A stretch of DNA of 64,000 bases from Sciurus carolinensis (GCF_902686445.1 NC_062216.1:9445084-9509083); one strand, 5' to 3'. Positions 11,792-22,601 are shown, counted from the stretch's first letter. The notes: a model not told the origin generated them from the sequence alone. Program-made: numbers and translations.

Positions 11792-11987
11792 GCTGAGTGT
11801 GGTGACACATGCCTATAATACCAGCTACTCAGGAGGCTAAGGCAGAAGGACTGCAAATTTGAGACCAGTTTTAGCAACATAGTTAGACACTGTCTCAAAG
11901 AAAACAAAAAGGCTGAATATAAATCTCAGTGGTAAAGTCTCTCTGAGTTCAATCCCAGGTACCAAAATTAATAAAATAAAATAAATA
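11792..11987 (+). mobile_element. B1-dID SINE, diverged
   Basis: Starts GCTGAGTGTGGTGACACATG and runs through both halves. The ID half has decayed (GGCTGAATATAAATCTCAGT), while GTTCAATCCCAGGTACC is still clear, followed by an A-rich tail AATAAAATAAAATAAATA. Confidence 0.82.
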
Positions 11988-12791
11988 GATATTAGTGATA
12001 ATCTAACCGAATAGAAACTTTAGCATGAATTGCTATATGCTGGAATTTCTGACACTATCAACAAGTTAGTAGAAACATTACTTTTGGACATTCCCAGCAT
12101 CCATTAAATTGGCACTTAGGAGAGCACCACTCATGACTCTCATAACTAGGCTTGAAGCATTCTTGGTCAACTTACTAGAAGGGGAGTACTAAAAGAAGGA
12201 TAAGAAGGCCAACATGAGGGAACTCATATGCTCTCCATTTATTGTAGGAGAGGTGAAGTACTTTACTTACTTCATCTCAGGAGGATGTGCAAAAATTATA
12301 ATTTGAAATAAGGTGGCCAAATCAGATAATGTTTCACAACTAGAAGCTAAGTTTAAAAAAAAAAATTCCAGAAAGCCAACTTACACTTTATCCAATTCTC
12401 ATAACAATACAAGCATTCCAAGGACGGGAGTTTCTTTTATTTCTCTAAACTCCTCGCATACCTATTATAGGAGTTATTTCAGTTCCTCACAGTTTATAAT
12501 GCTAACTGAACAAACATAAAAAGTATCTCAAGGTATGAGAAAACAAAAGGTTCTCTATCTGCTGGGGAACATAAAGTTTTCTTATACTCATCTTTAAAAA
12601 CTTGGGACTATAGATAAACTCTGTATTTTCTCTATGTTCCCCATGACGTGGCCATTTCCAGCAAGATGATGTATACTACTTCAAATGATAAGATCTCAAT
12701 TTTATCTCTTAAAGTCTTCATATATTTCATATCCTTATTCTGAATTATTTCCCTCAGATATATGTTGACAACTTCTCCATTATTGGTCCCC
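11988..12791. other. Single-copy stretch
   Basis: No supported feature. The frame at 12313-12519 (68 codons, plus strand) has no recognisable domain. Confidence 0.5.
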
Positions 12792-13043
12792 TGTTAGCCT
12801 AGCAGAATTCAACTGCTTTAGGGTAGCTACCCCCCCCCCCATCTTTTCTCATGCTTTCTCTCCCCCTGACTCACTTTCTTTCTCCTCCTCGCTTTTCACA
12901 CTCTTTCTTACTCACGCCCTTTCTCTTTCCCTTTCTTTTCCTATCATTTTCTCTCTTACCCTGCAGGGAGACACTTTGTTTGCTTAATAAACTCCCTTAT
13001 GTGATTTCCCATGTCTGGCATGGTTTTCGTGGGATTCCTTACA
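12792..13043 (+). mobile_element. Short LTR-like element
   Basis: A block starting TGTTAGCCTAGCAG and ending GGGATTCCTTACA has LTR-type ends (TGTTAG versus the complement TGTAAG). It contains an 11-C run (12830-12840), a long CT-rich tract, an AATAAA signal at 12986-12991, and a GT-rich stretch after it (GTGATTTCCCATGTCTGGCA). This is the order R-U5 expects. At about 250 bp it is short for a retroviral LTR. It directly abuts the 3' half of a B1-dID SINE. Family unassigned; it may be a 5'-truncated LTR. Confidence 0.45.
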
Positions 13044-13179
13044 AAGGTCAGTCTCTGCAACTTAGTGAGATCTTGTCTCAAAATTAAAAATAAAAAGGGT
13101 TTAGGGTGCAGGGTCAGTGACAGAGCAACCCTGGATTCAATCCCCAGTACTGTAGAAAAAACAACAACAACAAAAAAAG
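13044..13179 (+). mobile_element. B1-dID SINE, 3' part only
   Basis: Starts abruptly at GTCAGTCTCTGCAACTTAGT, within the B1 half, and continues through the linker, ID half and tail (ACAACAACAACAAAAAAAG). The missing left part is not found upstream of the LTR-like element. Confidence 0.75.
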
Positions 13180-14739
13180 ATGAAAAGGTATCCATTTTAC
13201 TATGCTAAAAATTCATATCTAACTGTAGGCAGCAAGACTTCTTCAAGGTTCAAATCAGTTTTAAATTCTTTAATATTATTTTTAACCATCACAAAAATGT
13301 GTTAATTCTATATTCCATTTTCTTTATTACTTCTTTTTATCTGAGCAAATTATAGAGATTTAATATATAAATTTAATAAATCTATCAAGAATAATTATAT
13401 TAAGAAAATCTATGGATTATGATGATTACATAGCCATAAGTATAGTAAAATTCACTGAATTCAATATTTCAACTAGGTGAACTGTAGGGTATATGAATTA
13501 TATCTTATTAACTTTATCTCAATAAATGTGTGTATGGGGGTTATACACCCTATTAAAGGCAGAGAATGATGTATTCTTAAAAATTTTCAGTAATTCCAAA
13601 TACTAAGTGTTACTCAGTGTGTAATTTAAACATACAATTGATAGGTAATCTAGAAAATATTACTTTTTATATGAACTAATACAAAACAAAAATATGTGCA
13701 AGAGCAAGAGCTGGCAATTACCCTCCACAGAAATTTCTTTTGTATACCACCCTCTTTCCAATCCTACTGATCCATTTACTTGAGACCTTCCTTCTCTTTC
13801 TGTTGTATTAATCTAACTGCTCTTCTTATCTCCAGTCTTACATGGTAAAAAAGGTTCCTCAAGTTGGCAACCACAAATGTTAACTCCCTATCCCCCTTCC
13901 TTTTAAATTCCAACCACCAATCTTTCTAAAAAGTTGCTACATCTTAATGGAAAACTGACTTAAGGAATACAAAATCACAAGAGACAATATTTGTATCCAA
14001 AACAAAACAAAACAAAACAAGACCAGACCCATAAGCACAATGTAATGGCTTGTACTGAGAACACTTGCTTTGTACTAGGGGTGTTTATTTGGAGGCCAAG
14101 CTATGATGAGAAAGTTGTTTTGAGTATGCAAGAATTCAGATCTAGGCAGGCAGTTCTGGCCCAAGCACTGCCTGGACATGGTAAACTTCCCCTGTAACTG
14201 GACTCACTGTCTCAGGTTACCTCCCAAAATTCAGTTTTTACAGCCTCTAAAATGATTACATAAAGAAAAGCATCAAAAGCAGTAATTTCTAACTATTTTA
14301 AAGAAATTAATTTTTTTCTGTCAAAAGATAGGTAATCACCTTTGATAAGATGAGATCCTGAGATAGTAGAAATCTCAGACAAGAGTTAGGGAAGAGATGA
14401 TAATGACAGCTGTCCAATCTCTAGTGAGAATTTCAGAACAGAATAAAGAAAGATGTAGATGAGATTCTAGATAAGAGTTTTTAATTCAAAGAGAATCATA
14501 ATTCCTCTTCTACACCCCCAGAACAAACCACAAAGAGTGCCACAAATGACTTCAGATAGAAAAATCTTTCCTGCTAAGCTTCATTTTAATATACAGTGGT
14601 ATCTACAATCATGTTCCCCTTCAAAAAACGACCACAATCTGGAAGGAATCCTGGCACAGATTATAGACAAAAATCACATTTACCTGTATTTTCTACTCCT
14701 CCCTGCTAAAATTCTAACTGTACACATAATTTAAAATAA
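13180..14739. other. Single-copy stretch
   Basis: About 1.5 kb without a repeat I can name. It contains an (AAAAC)n microsatellite at 14000-14020. Open frames here are short and featureless. Confidence 0.5.
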
Positions 14740-14859
14740 TTTTTTTTAGTTGTTAATGGACCTTTATTTTATTTTTTTATATGTGATGCTAAGAATTGAA
14801 CCCAGTGCCTCACACATGCTAGGCAAATGCTCTACCACTGGGTCACAACCCCAGCCCCC
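14740..14859 (-). mobile_element. ID-derived SINE with specific 3' tail
   Basis: Minus-strand copy of the tailed ID family: TTAGTTGTTAATGGACCTTT is the complement of its AAAGGTCCATTAACAACTAA tail, then GAATTGAACCCAGTGCCTCA and GGGTCACAACCCCAGCCCCC mark the ID body. The same tail in variant form is seen at 17640, 33215, 50910 and 59690. Confidence 0.85.
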
Positions 14860-15070
14860 ATTCACATTCTTTTAAAAATTAAAAAGTTTTAAAGATTTAA
14901 AAAATGCATGTTGGAGTCACAGGATAGGGTGACTAAACAAATAGAAATGTGATACTAGGATCTCAAGATTCTATACATCGTGACTAGGAAAGATAAAGAG
15001 TAAAGGAACTCCAAATAAAGATTCAAGAAGATAGATAATGATCTGCAGAAAAATATTTTAAAATCAATGG

Positions 15071-15280
15071 AAGCTGGGTGTGGTGGCACTCACCTGTAGT
15101 CCCAGCAACCTGGGAGGCTGAGACAGGATTACAAGTTCAAGGCCAACCTCAGCAACTCAGAGAGGCCATAGGTAACACCCTGTTGGGGGGGGGGGGGTGG
15201 ATACAGAGCTGGTGATGTCGCTCATTGGTTAGGTGCCCCTGGGTTCAATCCCTGATCCTGAATGAATGAATACATAAATA
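15071..15280 (+). mobile_element. B1-dID SINE with 13-G run
   Basis: Full composite from AGCTGGGTGTGGTGGCACTC to GGGTTCAATCCCTGATCC. Where the A-rich linker (CTCAAAATAAA) normally joins the halves there is instead a run of 13 G at 15185-15197 followed by TGGATACAGAGC. The ID half is otherwise recognisable. The poly-G replacement is odd for this family. Confidence 0.85.
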
Positions 15281-15440
15281 TCCCAACAAACCAGTGGAAT
15301 ATCTAAAGCAATGTTCAGCTGGCAGCAGGTGTGGGAATTCAGAGACAAAAAATAGACCAAGAAGCTACCTCTGTATACGCAACAGTAAAGGGCCTAAGTT
15401 TTCAGTTTAAGGATGTTAAAGAAAAATGATAAGAGGCTAT

Positions 15441-15903
15441 TGTTTTTTGGACTCAACTCCTGGACTGGGTCCCAAAAGACCAAGTTAAAATTCAAATTGG
15501 AGTCATTCACTTTAAAGAGACACATCACCAACCTGAACTAAGCTATTTATATGACCTTCTGAAAAGTCAGGAATAGTGAGAATAATAGCCAAATTTCCCA
15601 AACAAACCAGTTTTGATTTCTTACACATACAAACACACACAAATGTAACCTGATGTTGCCCAATCAGTTATTTTTCTATTTCCCTGTCTCCCTGACCTTA
15701 ATTTACAAGGAAAGTAAATTTGAAATGACTTAATTTGTTTTTTGTTTTTTCTTTCTGCTTTCTTCAGCCCTCTGTCAATAAAACCAGTCTTCTCTGATTA
15801 GCTCATTAGAACACTTACTCTTTTTTATGAAGTGTTAGCCACAGAATCAAAAATAAAGCCAATTAAGGTCCTTGAACTAAACTGTCATAATTTTGTCCTC
15901 TCA
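15441..15903 (+). mobile_element. Older solo LTR, family unassigned
   Basis: The segment from TGTTTTTTGGACTCAACTCC to about CATAATTTTGTCCTCTCA has LTR features. These are GTTGCCCAATCAG (a CCAAT box, with a second CCAATT later), CTGTCAATAAAACCAG (AATAAA at 15777-15782) followed by CTCATTAGAACACTTACTC, and a second AATAAA at 15852-15857. Order and length (about 460 bp) fit an old ERVL or ERV1 LTR. No internal retroviral sequence is adjacent. Confidence 0.5.
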
Positions 15904-15963
15904 TAGGGTTTGGATCAATCCTGTGGATGCATGTTCTTTGACCCACATAGTATTTGAAAGTAG

Positions 15964-16066
15964 GAGCTGGGAGTGGTGGCACATGCCTGTGATTCCAGGC
16001 CAGCATGGGCAATTTAGTGAGACAACTTTCAAAATAAAAAGGTCTGGGGATATAGTTCAGTGGTAG
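15964..16066 (+). mobile_element. B1-dID SINE, part 1, split by an LTR
   Basis: AGCTGGGAGTGGTGGCACAT, a shortened B1 half, the linker CAAAATAAAAAGG and the first part of the ID half (CTGGGGATATAGTTCAGTGG) run up to 16066, where a solo LTR interrupts. The rest of the same SINE resumes at 16597. Confidence 0.88.
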
Positions 16067-16135
16067 TGAAAGACCCTAAGCCCCCCTGTCCAAGGAAGAA
16101 CTCACGTAATCACTGGCTGCAAAAGCAAGAGGCAG

Positions 16136-16141
16136 TTTATT
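16136..16141 (-). terminator. LTR polyadenylation signal AATAAA
   Basis: Minus-strand GTAACCAATAAACTGCC, about 85-90 bp downstream of the TATA box, is the standard poly(A) signal position in a short-R retroviral LTR. The U5 that follows is about 50 bp. Confidence 0.7.
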
Positions 16142-16225
16142 GGTTACACAGGCGCCTGCGGGTGCGCAGCAAAACCTCAGCCGGAGCTTCGGTTATGTGG
16201 CACACCGGGCTTTTTGGGGTACAGG

Positions 16226-16284
16226 TTTTTATAGGGTAAAGGGGCAGGTTTCGCGCGCGCGGTAAGCAACAGGTTTCCTATTGG
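16226..16284 (-). promoter_or_regulatory. LTR core promoter (CCAAT and TATA boxes)
   Basis: Within the solo LTR, minus strand: AACCAATAGGAAA (CCAAT box at 16280-16284) lies about 50 bp upstream of CCTATAAAAACCTG (TATA box at 16226-16233). A transcript would start near 16200 and run leftward through the R region. Confidence 0.7.
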
Positions 16285-16528
16285 TTATTTTGAATCCAGC
16301 ACGTACACAGCACATAGGTTACTTGAAGGGTAAGGTTATTATATCCCAAAAAAATCCACAATTATCACTTGGTATTCTTGGTATTTTTATGGTTCCTGGT
16401 TCCCGCTTATCAGTTCCTGATTGTTCAGGCACTCCCTGGGACCCGATGATCTATGCTTTCCCAATCGCCCTATTCTTTCTTAACCTAGTTATCAGTTTAA
16501 CGACCTCCAGGTAGGCCGTGCAACCTTC

Positions 16529-16543
16529 GGGGGGGGGGGGGGG
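16529..16543 (+). repeat. Poly-G run of 15
   Basis: A 15-nt homopolymer G tract near the U3 end of the solo LTR. Homopolymers of this length are error-prone, so the exact length is uncertain. Confidence 0.9.
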
Positions 16544-16596
16544 TTTGGTAGAGTGTCCTAGGTCATGGGTTTAAGACAAAGAGCTGGGGCCTTTCA

Positions 16597-16640
16597 GTAG
16601 AATAGCCCTGGGTTCAATCCTCAGTAACACACACACACTC
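16597..16640 (+). mobile_element. B1-dID SINE, part 2
   Basis: GTAGAATAGCCCTGGGTTCA and ATCCTCAGTAACACACACAC complete the ID half interrupted at 16066. The tail is now a short (CA)n. Confidence 0.85.
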
Positions 16641-16959
16641 ACCCACAAATTAAAATAATATAAAAGCTGGGAGACAATATAAATGTTAAGGGCCTCATTT
16701 TTATAGGAAAAAAAAATTACAGCACCTGACATCACAGTTTGTAATTCCTCATGTAATCCCTGTATACAGGGCAAGCATAAATTCACCGCAGGGCAGGACA
16801 GCAATAATTAACCTGCCTTTTTAAATATCAAATATCAGCTATTGTTCACCACTGAGTTTATACTGTGGTTTGTCACATGACAGAGAAGTAATTCTAAACT
16901 GTTGATGGGGTTCAGAGTATACAACTCCTAAATATGCTGCTTTGGCATTTTAATTACTT

Positions 16960-17396
16960 TGAGTTAAGGGGACTTGAAAAGTAGCAGCTACAAGAAGGAC
17001 ACTCCTTTTTCTTCCAGAAAGGAGGAGATTAAAAAAAAAAAAAAGTACCCTCCCTGTACCAGAAGGAAGGAAGACATTCTTATCACCAGAGACTGGGAGC
17101 CAAGGACAAAAGAACTCTATACAGACAGACCTTGTTAAACTAACCCTTAACTGCCCTGGTCCAAACCCCTTTTTCTCCTCCCGTTTTCACAATTTACTAC
17201 TGTTTGACCCAGTGTACAATCTTTGGCCCTGTTTCTTCCAATCTTCATTTTTCTTGTGAGGGTTCCCAAGAAAAAATTACTAAGTAAAAATTGTATCTTT
17301 TCTCCTAATAATTTGTCTTGTGTCACTTTAATTCTTAGGTTCAGTCAGAGACCCTAAGAAGATAAGAGAAGACATTTCGTCTACCCTACGCTGTCA
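16960..17396 (+). mobile_element. Old ERVL-like LTR
   Basis: TGAGTTAAGGGGACTTGAAA, AGTAGCAGCTACAAGAAGGA, CCCTGTACCAGAAGGAAGG, TTGTTAAACTAACCCTTAAC, TGAGGGTTCCCAAG and a closing block TAATTCTTAGGTTCAGTCAG / AGACCCTAAGAAGATAAGAG resemble mammalian ERVL LTRs in order. Ends are approximate and no family name can be confirmed. Confidence 0.45.
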
Positions 17397-17635
17397 AACA
17401 AAACCATCTTTTTTCTATCTTTCTTTCTTTTTTCTTATACATGTTCTACTATTTATGTTGCCTGGATACTGCCTGACCAATCATCAAATAAAATCAGATG
17501 GTAACAAAGCTAATTCACCAAAAGGAGAAATCAGAGCATAAACCCACTAGAAATAATTAACAACAACATCATCAAAACCCTTCAGAATTCAGTAACTAAA
17601 GGGGAGAAGGATCCAAATTACAATGCACACCTTTT

Positions 17636-17764
17636 TTTAAATTAAAAGTTTTTTAGTTGGTAATGGACCTTTATTTTATTTACTTACATGCGGTGCTGAA
17701 AATCGAACCCAGTGCCTCGCATGTGCTAGGCAAGCACTCTGCCACTGTGCCACAACCCCAACCC
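17636..17764 (-). mobile_element. ID-derived SINE with specific 3' tail
   Basis: Complement of the tail (TTAGTTGGTAATGGACCTTT) followed by ATGCGGTGCTGAAAATCGAA and GCCACAACCCCAACCC. Probable short target duplications AATGCACAC / AGTGCATAC flank it. CpGs remain in the body. Confidence 0.85.
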
Positions 17765-18445
17765 AGTGCATACAATTTTTAACCTAGCAATTCCAGTACT
17801 GAAGTTACCCTACACATAGATTCATAAAGGGATAAAATAACTTTCGTTCAGCACTACTTTTTGCAGCATTATATGTAAGCAAGAGATCAGAAAGAACCTA
17901 TGTGCAGGGTGTGTGGCACACAACTGTAATCCCAGTTACTCTAGGGGCTGAGGTAGGAAGATCGCAAGTTGAAGGCCAGCCTGGGCAACTTAGTGAGACC
18001 TTGTCACAAAATAAAATAAAAAGGGCTGGGATGTACCTTAGTAGTAGAATAATCCTGGGTTCAAATCCCAATACCAAAAAAAAAAAAAAAAGTGGGAGTG
18101 GTGGGGGTAACCTAAGTATCTACCATTAGGGAACTACAATAAATAAGTGTTGGTATAACCATACAACGCAGCCATAAAAAAATAAGGAAATTCCCTATGT
18201 GCTGTTATGAAATAGACTCCAAACAAAAAGAACAAGGAAGAGTGTATTTGAATTAAGTCAGTTGTGAAGGAGAAGGAAGAGGAGAGGAGAGTAGGGAAGA
18301 ATATATAAATAACTGTACATAGATTTGTTTTTAACTCATGCCTAAAATATTTCTGAAAGAATATGGAAAACAAACAAACAAACAAAACAACAAAAGACAA
18401 AAAGACAACAAAGAAAACTGGTAACACTAACTCCCTCAGGGAGGA
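17765..18445 (+). mobile_element. Old L1-derived 3' fragment (interrupted)
   Basis: TAGCAATTCCAGTACTGAAG, GCAGCATTATATGTAAGCAA, CCTAAGTATCTACCATTAGG, CATACAACGCAGCCATAAAA and AATATTTCTGAAAGAATATG follow the order of an old L1 3' region (ORF2 end into 3'UTR). The SINE at 17903-18091 splits it. Confidence 0.5.
17903..18091 (+). mobile_element. B1-dID SINE
   Basis: GCAGGGTGTGTGGCACACAA, then ATCGCAAGTTGAAGGCCAGC, the linker AAAATAAAATAAAAAGGG, an ID half with altered box A (TGTACCTTAGTAGTAGAAT) and GGTTCAAATCCCAATACC, then an A tail of about 15. Confidence 0.85.
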
Positions 18446-20419
18446 AAAACTGATAACTGAGGGATGGAAAACACATCATTAGGCATATTTTTGTACCTTG
18501 TGAATTCTGCAGCAGGTAATGGACACCAATTCAAAATTGTTTTTTATAAATGTAAAAAGATGGCTGAGGTGATTCCAAGTATAATTAAGAATTCAGCAAC
18601 TATAAGAACGAGTGAGTCCTTCCCTCCAAATTTATGGTATTTTGCCTTGTAGCTCAAGGATGCTGGAGACCTTAGCAGGAACTAAGAGGGGTCCAGGGGT
18701 GAACAAAAGAAGAATGAGATGAAATAAGGAAAATGGGAGAAATAGCATGTATCCATTTCCATCTGGTTCTTTGAACTAGTTAGGAGCCCAGAAGTAGTAA
18801 AAAGGATAGGTAAAAAGATAAAAGTTTTCAAGAGAGAATGTGAATTGCGACTTAGTAAAAAGTGGGGATGGGGTTTGAGGGAGGTAGCTCTCACTCACTC
18901 CCGCACCTTCTGGGAACTCTGAAGGCTCACAGTTTTGAAACACTAAAGACAGCATTCCCAGCACTGTGCTACTATCCCTCACAGAAGATCCACCCAGAAG
19001 TGGCAGTGATTTTGGGATTCCCAAGGAAACTGAAAGAAAAAAATAATCACTTTTCTTCCTGAATACACATTTCATTCCATTCAAGAACTCCCAGCAATAT
19101 TTAAGAGGGCTCTGAAAGGGATGGGTGTTTTAGGTAAGCAGAAGGGAACTAAAAGTTACACTTCATCTCTCCATAAGTGACAGAGCCTAGACACAAGTAC
19201 CCACAAGAATAGAAAAGTGTTACGTAGAGGAGTTAAAGAACAGAAAATTATACTCTGGTAAGACAGCCAAAATGAAAGTCTTCTTGGACTTTTTTAAACA
19301 TAGGCTATTGCTCACTGAAGGAAGTAGAAGAGAGAGAAAAAAAAAAAAAAAAAAAAAAAACACCATGAGGATGGCTGGAAAGGGGTTGCTCCAGGCACTG
19401 CTGGGAACCAACACACTTAGTTATGCAGTACCTACTTTCCAAAGTGAAATCTTTCAACTGCTTTAAAATGTTTCTTTTCTAAGCCATTGAAAGCAATGAG
19501 ATCATGTTCTTGATTAAATGCCAGCTTTTTTCCCCTGCAACCCAGATTGTTGAAGTTAAAAAGAAGAAAAATTAGGATAATGAAAAAGGGTAAAGGTAGG
19601 AAAAAATGGGAACAGAAAAGAGGGGGAAAACGTAAATATATTTTAATAACCTAGTGGAATAAAATTAAAGAATGATCAAATTTAGAGTTGTTTTGTTTTT
19701 TTTTTTAAGTTGAGGACATCTTGTCCTGTTCTAAAAATATAACAAAGTACTTATCTCAATTCAATTTATTTAACTGTTTTCCTATTCCATTTTATCCAGA
19801 GTTAAAGTAACATATACAATTTCTTTATGCCCTTCAGCGCAAAATAGTTTTAAAGACACACATAGGCCATTTGTAAGAGAAGAAGTTTGCACTAAAACCA
19901 CAGGGTTTGCTAGACCATAAAGGAGAAAAGGATGTGAAGGCTAGCCTTAGGTAATTTGTTTTTCGTAAGTGAAAATAAATGTTATTTCCTACCCTAAACA
20001 ATGGATAGTAAGAGATAATATTTCTAAGATAAGCAAAAAGTCAAATATATAAGAACTATCGCTTAAACTCCATCTTTAAATAAAACTCCTAAGGCTTATG
20101 GAAAAAATAAAAACACCATCAATGTATTATACTTTGTACCCACTACAGCACCTTCCATCATACAGTAGCCATTTAAAGTAATTTTATATTTGAATAGCCC
20201 CTTTGCATTTTTCCAAGTACCTTCTTATTTCCTATTTGATGTTAAAATTGCCCCTTTCCCTTCACCATTAGGGTAGATAGGGGAGGTTTCACTGAGGTTT
20301 ACAAATAGTCAAATAGATATAGGAAAGATAAGAGATAAATTACAAGCCAGATATATAACACGAGGATCCAGAACTCCTGGTCCAACAATCATCAAAACAA
20401 TATTTAGAGACCATTATTT
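18446..20419. other. Single-copy stretch, about 2 kb
   Basis: No repeat family is evident apart from an A-run of more than 20 at about 19339-19360. Overlapping open frames on both strands near 18776-19084 (up to 102 codons, minus) do not look like a known protein. Confidence 0.5.
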
Positions 20420-20800
20420 ACTTATGCTCAGTATTTACTAAGCAACAGCTGTGCTCTAGGAGTTATGCAACCATTAGAAATATAATAAGTAAAAACACAC
20501 ATAATTTCTACCTTTATGAAGCTTCCAGTTTAGTATCATTATTTTAATAATCATACAAATAAATGCAAAGCTGCATTTGTGAAGAATAATGAGGTACTGA
20601 GTGCTATGAAAACAGTGTAGGAAGAGTTAAACTTGTCAGAGAGGTAGAAAAGAATTCCCTTAGGAATTCATAAAGTGCAGAGCTAAGGGATACACATTAT
20701 ATAGACAAAAAGTCTAGGCAAAGGAAACACTAATCATGTGCAAAAATCCATACTATCAGAGACTGTAAGACACAGGACACTAAAAGGGCAGTGAACACCA
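20420..20800 (-). mobile_element. Ancient L2-like repeat
   Basis: CTCAGTATTTACTAAGCAAC, CTTTATGAAGCTTCCAGTTT, AATGAGGTACTGAGTGCTAT and TTGTCAGAGAGGTAGAAAAG parallel the segment at 11250-11760. Too decayed for a confident family call. Confidence 0.4.
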
Positions 20801-21740
20801 CTTACTGAATTAAGAACATTCAAGGGTAAGGGTGGTTTGTTTTGGTTTGTTTTTCAATAAGCTACCTATGTAATCTTACACACATTTGAGTTTGACTCCT
20901 TCCCCATTTTAATAACTGCTTCATAATATCTAGATGTTTCTCTCAGGAATCTGGGGTGAACTGAATAGAAAGCAAAAATAAGGGAACTGCCACTCAAAGG
21001 ATGCCAGAGTATCTGCATGAGGGGAGTGATATTACATTTAGGGAATATAGAAAAATTCATGAAGATGGTGACACTTGCCCTAGGTTTTTAGAAGTGGACT
21101 GAATTTCTATTAAGATGATATTCCCAATAAAGAAATGAAGAGACTAAAAAGATATCCCTTGCTGCTTCACAGGAATGTAAATAATTTATTTTACTACAGT
21201 CTTTCCTAACTGGCATTTATGTGTAGAAACATCATTTCCATACTACCTTCAAGTTACAGAAGTTTGGTAGCTTACAATAGTTTTATATTCCCAACAAATT
21301 ACATTAGGTTGCAAGGGTAGATAGTAACTTCCTCTATTTTGCAGATAGAGCTGGCTGAGGGAGGTTCAACACCTATTTTTGCTTTTAAAATAAATTCCCA
21401 ATCATCACGATGTGGAATTTTGTTACCTGAAATATGAGAAACTAAAGTAGTCCTGGGATCTCATATACATATGAACTTCACTATGATAATTTGAGACAAA
21501 AATAAGTTATCTTGGCCTTAACCATATGCTTCTAATAAGCAGGAACTTTTCTCAAACAGTGAAAAGAAAATGATGACAGGGACAGATATTGGATGAGACA
21601 TCCTTGTTACACTTAATAACAGACACATTAAAAAGAGCAACTGTCAGTAAGGGGAAAAACAAAACTAAGCAGCATGATATACTGAAGGACAAAAATAAAT
21701 AGATACAGAACACAACTTCTGTTCAAACAGCAATTTCAAA
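20801..21740. other. Single-copy stretch
   Basis: Nothing supported. Around 21335-21370 (CCTCTATTTTGCAGATAGAG) there is a faint MIR-like look on the minus strand, too weak to annotate. Confidence 0.45.
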
Positions 21741-21887
21741 TATTTTATTTTATTTATTTTTTGGTATTGGGAGATTAAACCTAGGAGTGCTCTACTGCTG
21801 AGCTACATCACAGCCCTTTTTATTATTTAAAATGTAAAATAGCTTCCCCAATCACTGGGATTACAGGCAAGTATCATCATATCTGGT
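21741..21887 (-). mobile_element. B1-dID SINE, internally deleted
   Basis: TTTTTTGGTATTGGGAGATT and AGCTACATCACAGCCC give the ID half; AATCACTGGGATTACAGGCA the B1 half. The middle of the B1 half is missing, so the copy is shorter than normal. Confidence 0.75.
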
Positions 21888-22534
21888 AGGACTTTTAAAA
21901 AATTTTTTCATTTTTTATTTGTTCTTTTTAGATATAGGTCAGTAGAGTATATTTTAACATACCATATGTATATGGAATATAACCTCCCATTCTTGTGATT
22001 GTACATGATATGGCATTACACAGGTTGTGAATTTATACATGAACATACAAAAATTACGTTCAATTCACTCTACTGTCTTTCCTATTCCCATCTCTCCCTC
22101 ATTCCAGAAAGAATATTTGGCATTTGTTTTGGGGGGGATTGGCTTACATCACTTAGCATGAAAGTTTCCAGTTCCATTCACTTACTGGAAAAAGCCATAA
22201 TTTCATTCTTCTTTATGTCTGAGTAATATTCGATTGTGTATATATACCTCATTTTCTTTATCCATTCATCTGTTGAAGTTTACCAAGGTTGGTTCCATAG
22301 CCTAGCTATTGTGAATTGAACTGCTACAAACATTGATGTGTCTGCATCACTACAGTAAGCTGATTTTAAGTCCTCTGGGTATATACCAAAGAGTGGGATA
22401 ACTGGGTCAAAGGGTGGTTCCATTCCAAGTGTTCTGAGGAATCTCCATGCTGCTTTCCATAATGGTTGCACCACTTTGCAGTCCCACTAGCAATGTATGA
22501 GTGTATCTTTTTCCCCACATCCTCAACTGTTTGC

Positions 22535-22601
22535 CAGAGGGAATGCTTTCAATTTTTCTCCATTTAGAATGATATTGGCCTTGGGTATAACATATATAGC
22601 A
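22535..22601 (-). repeat. 67-bp L1 RT patch duplicated within the same copy
   Basis: This block repeats 23986-24052 in the same orientation with 64 of 67 identical bases by my count. The 23986 copy lies in its normal place in the RT region. At 22535 the block replaces the short ORF2 stretch found at 49310-49345 and 57608-57645 (the ..AATACAAGCAA.. region), so it is the displaced copy. Confidence 0.85.

Larger units (their letters stand above)
16067..16596 (-). mobile_element. Intact solo LTR, gammaretrovirus-type (ERV1)
   Basis: A 530-bp block with inverted ends TGAAAGACCC at the left and GGGCCTTTCA at the right, as in gammaretroviral LTRs (TGAAAG...CTTTCA). It is flanked on both sides by GTAG (16063-16066 and 16597-16600), the 4-bp target duplication expected of this class. 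It sits inside a B1-dID SINE whose two parts join perfectly if the LTR and one GTAG are removed. On the minus strand it has CCAAT (16280-16284), TATAAAAA (16226-16233) and AATAAA (16136-16141) in the order and spacing of U3-R-U5. No internal retroviral genes remain, so recombination between two LTRs probably removed the provirus. CpG-rich patches persist (CGCGCGCGCG near 16252), suggesting a fairly young insertion. Confidence 0.9.

Noticed and set aside
16221..16514. A coding frame in the solo LTR (77 codons at 16281-16514)
   Set aside because: It runs antisense to the LTR promoter and contains no viral or host protein features.
18776..19084. A 102-codon minus-strand gene
   Set aside because: No recognisable domain, no convincing splice sites, and overlapping frames on both strands are equally long.
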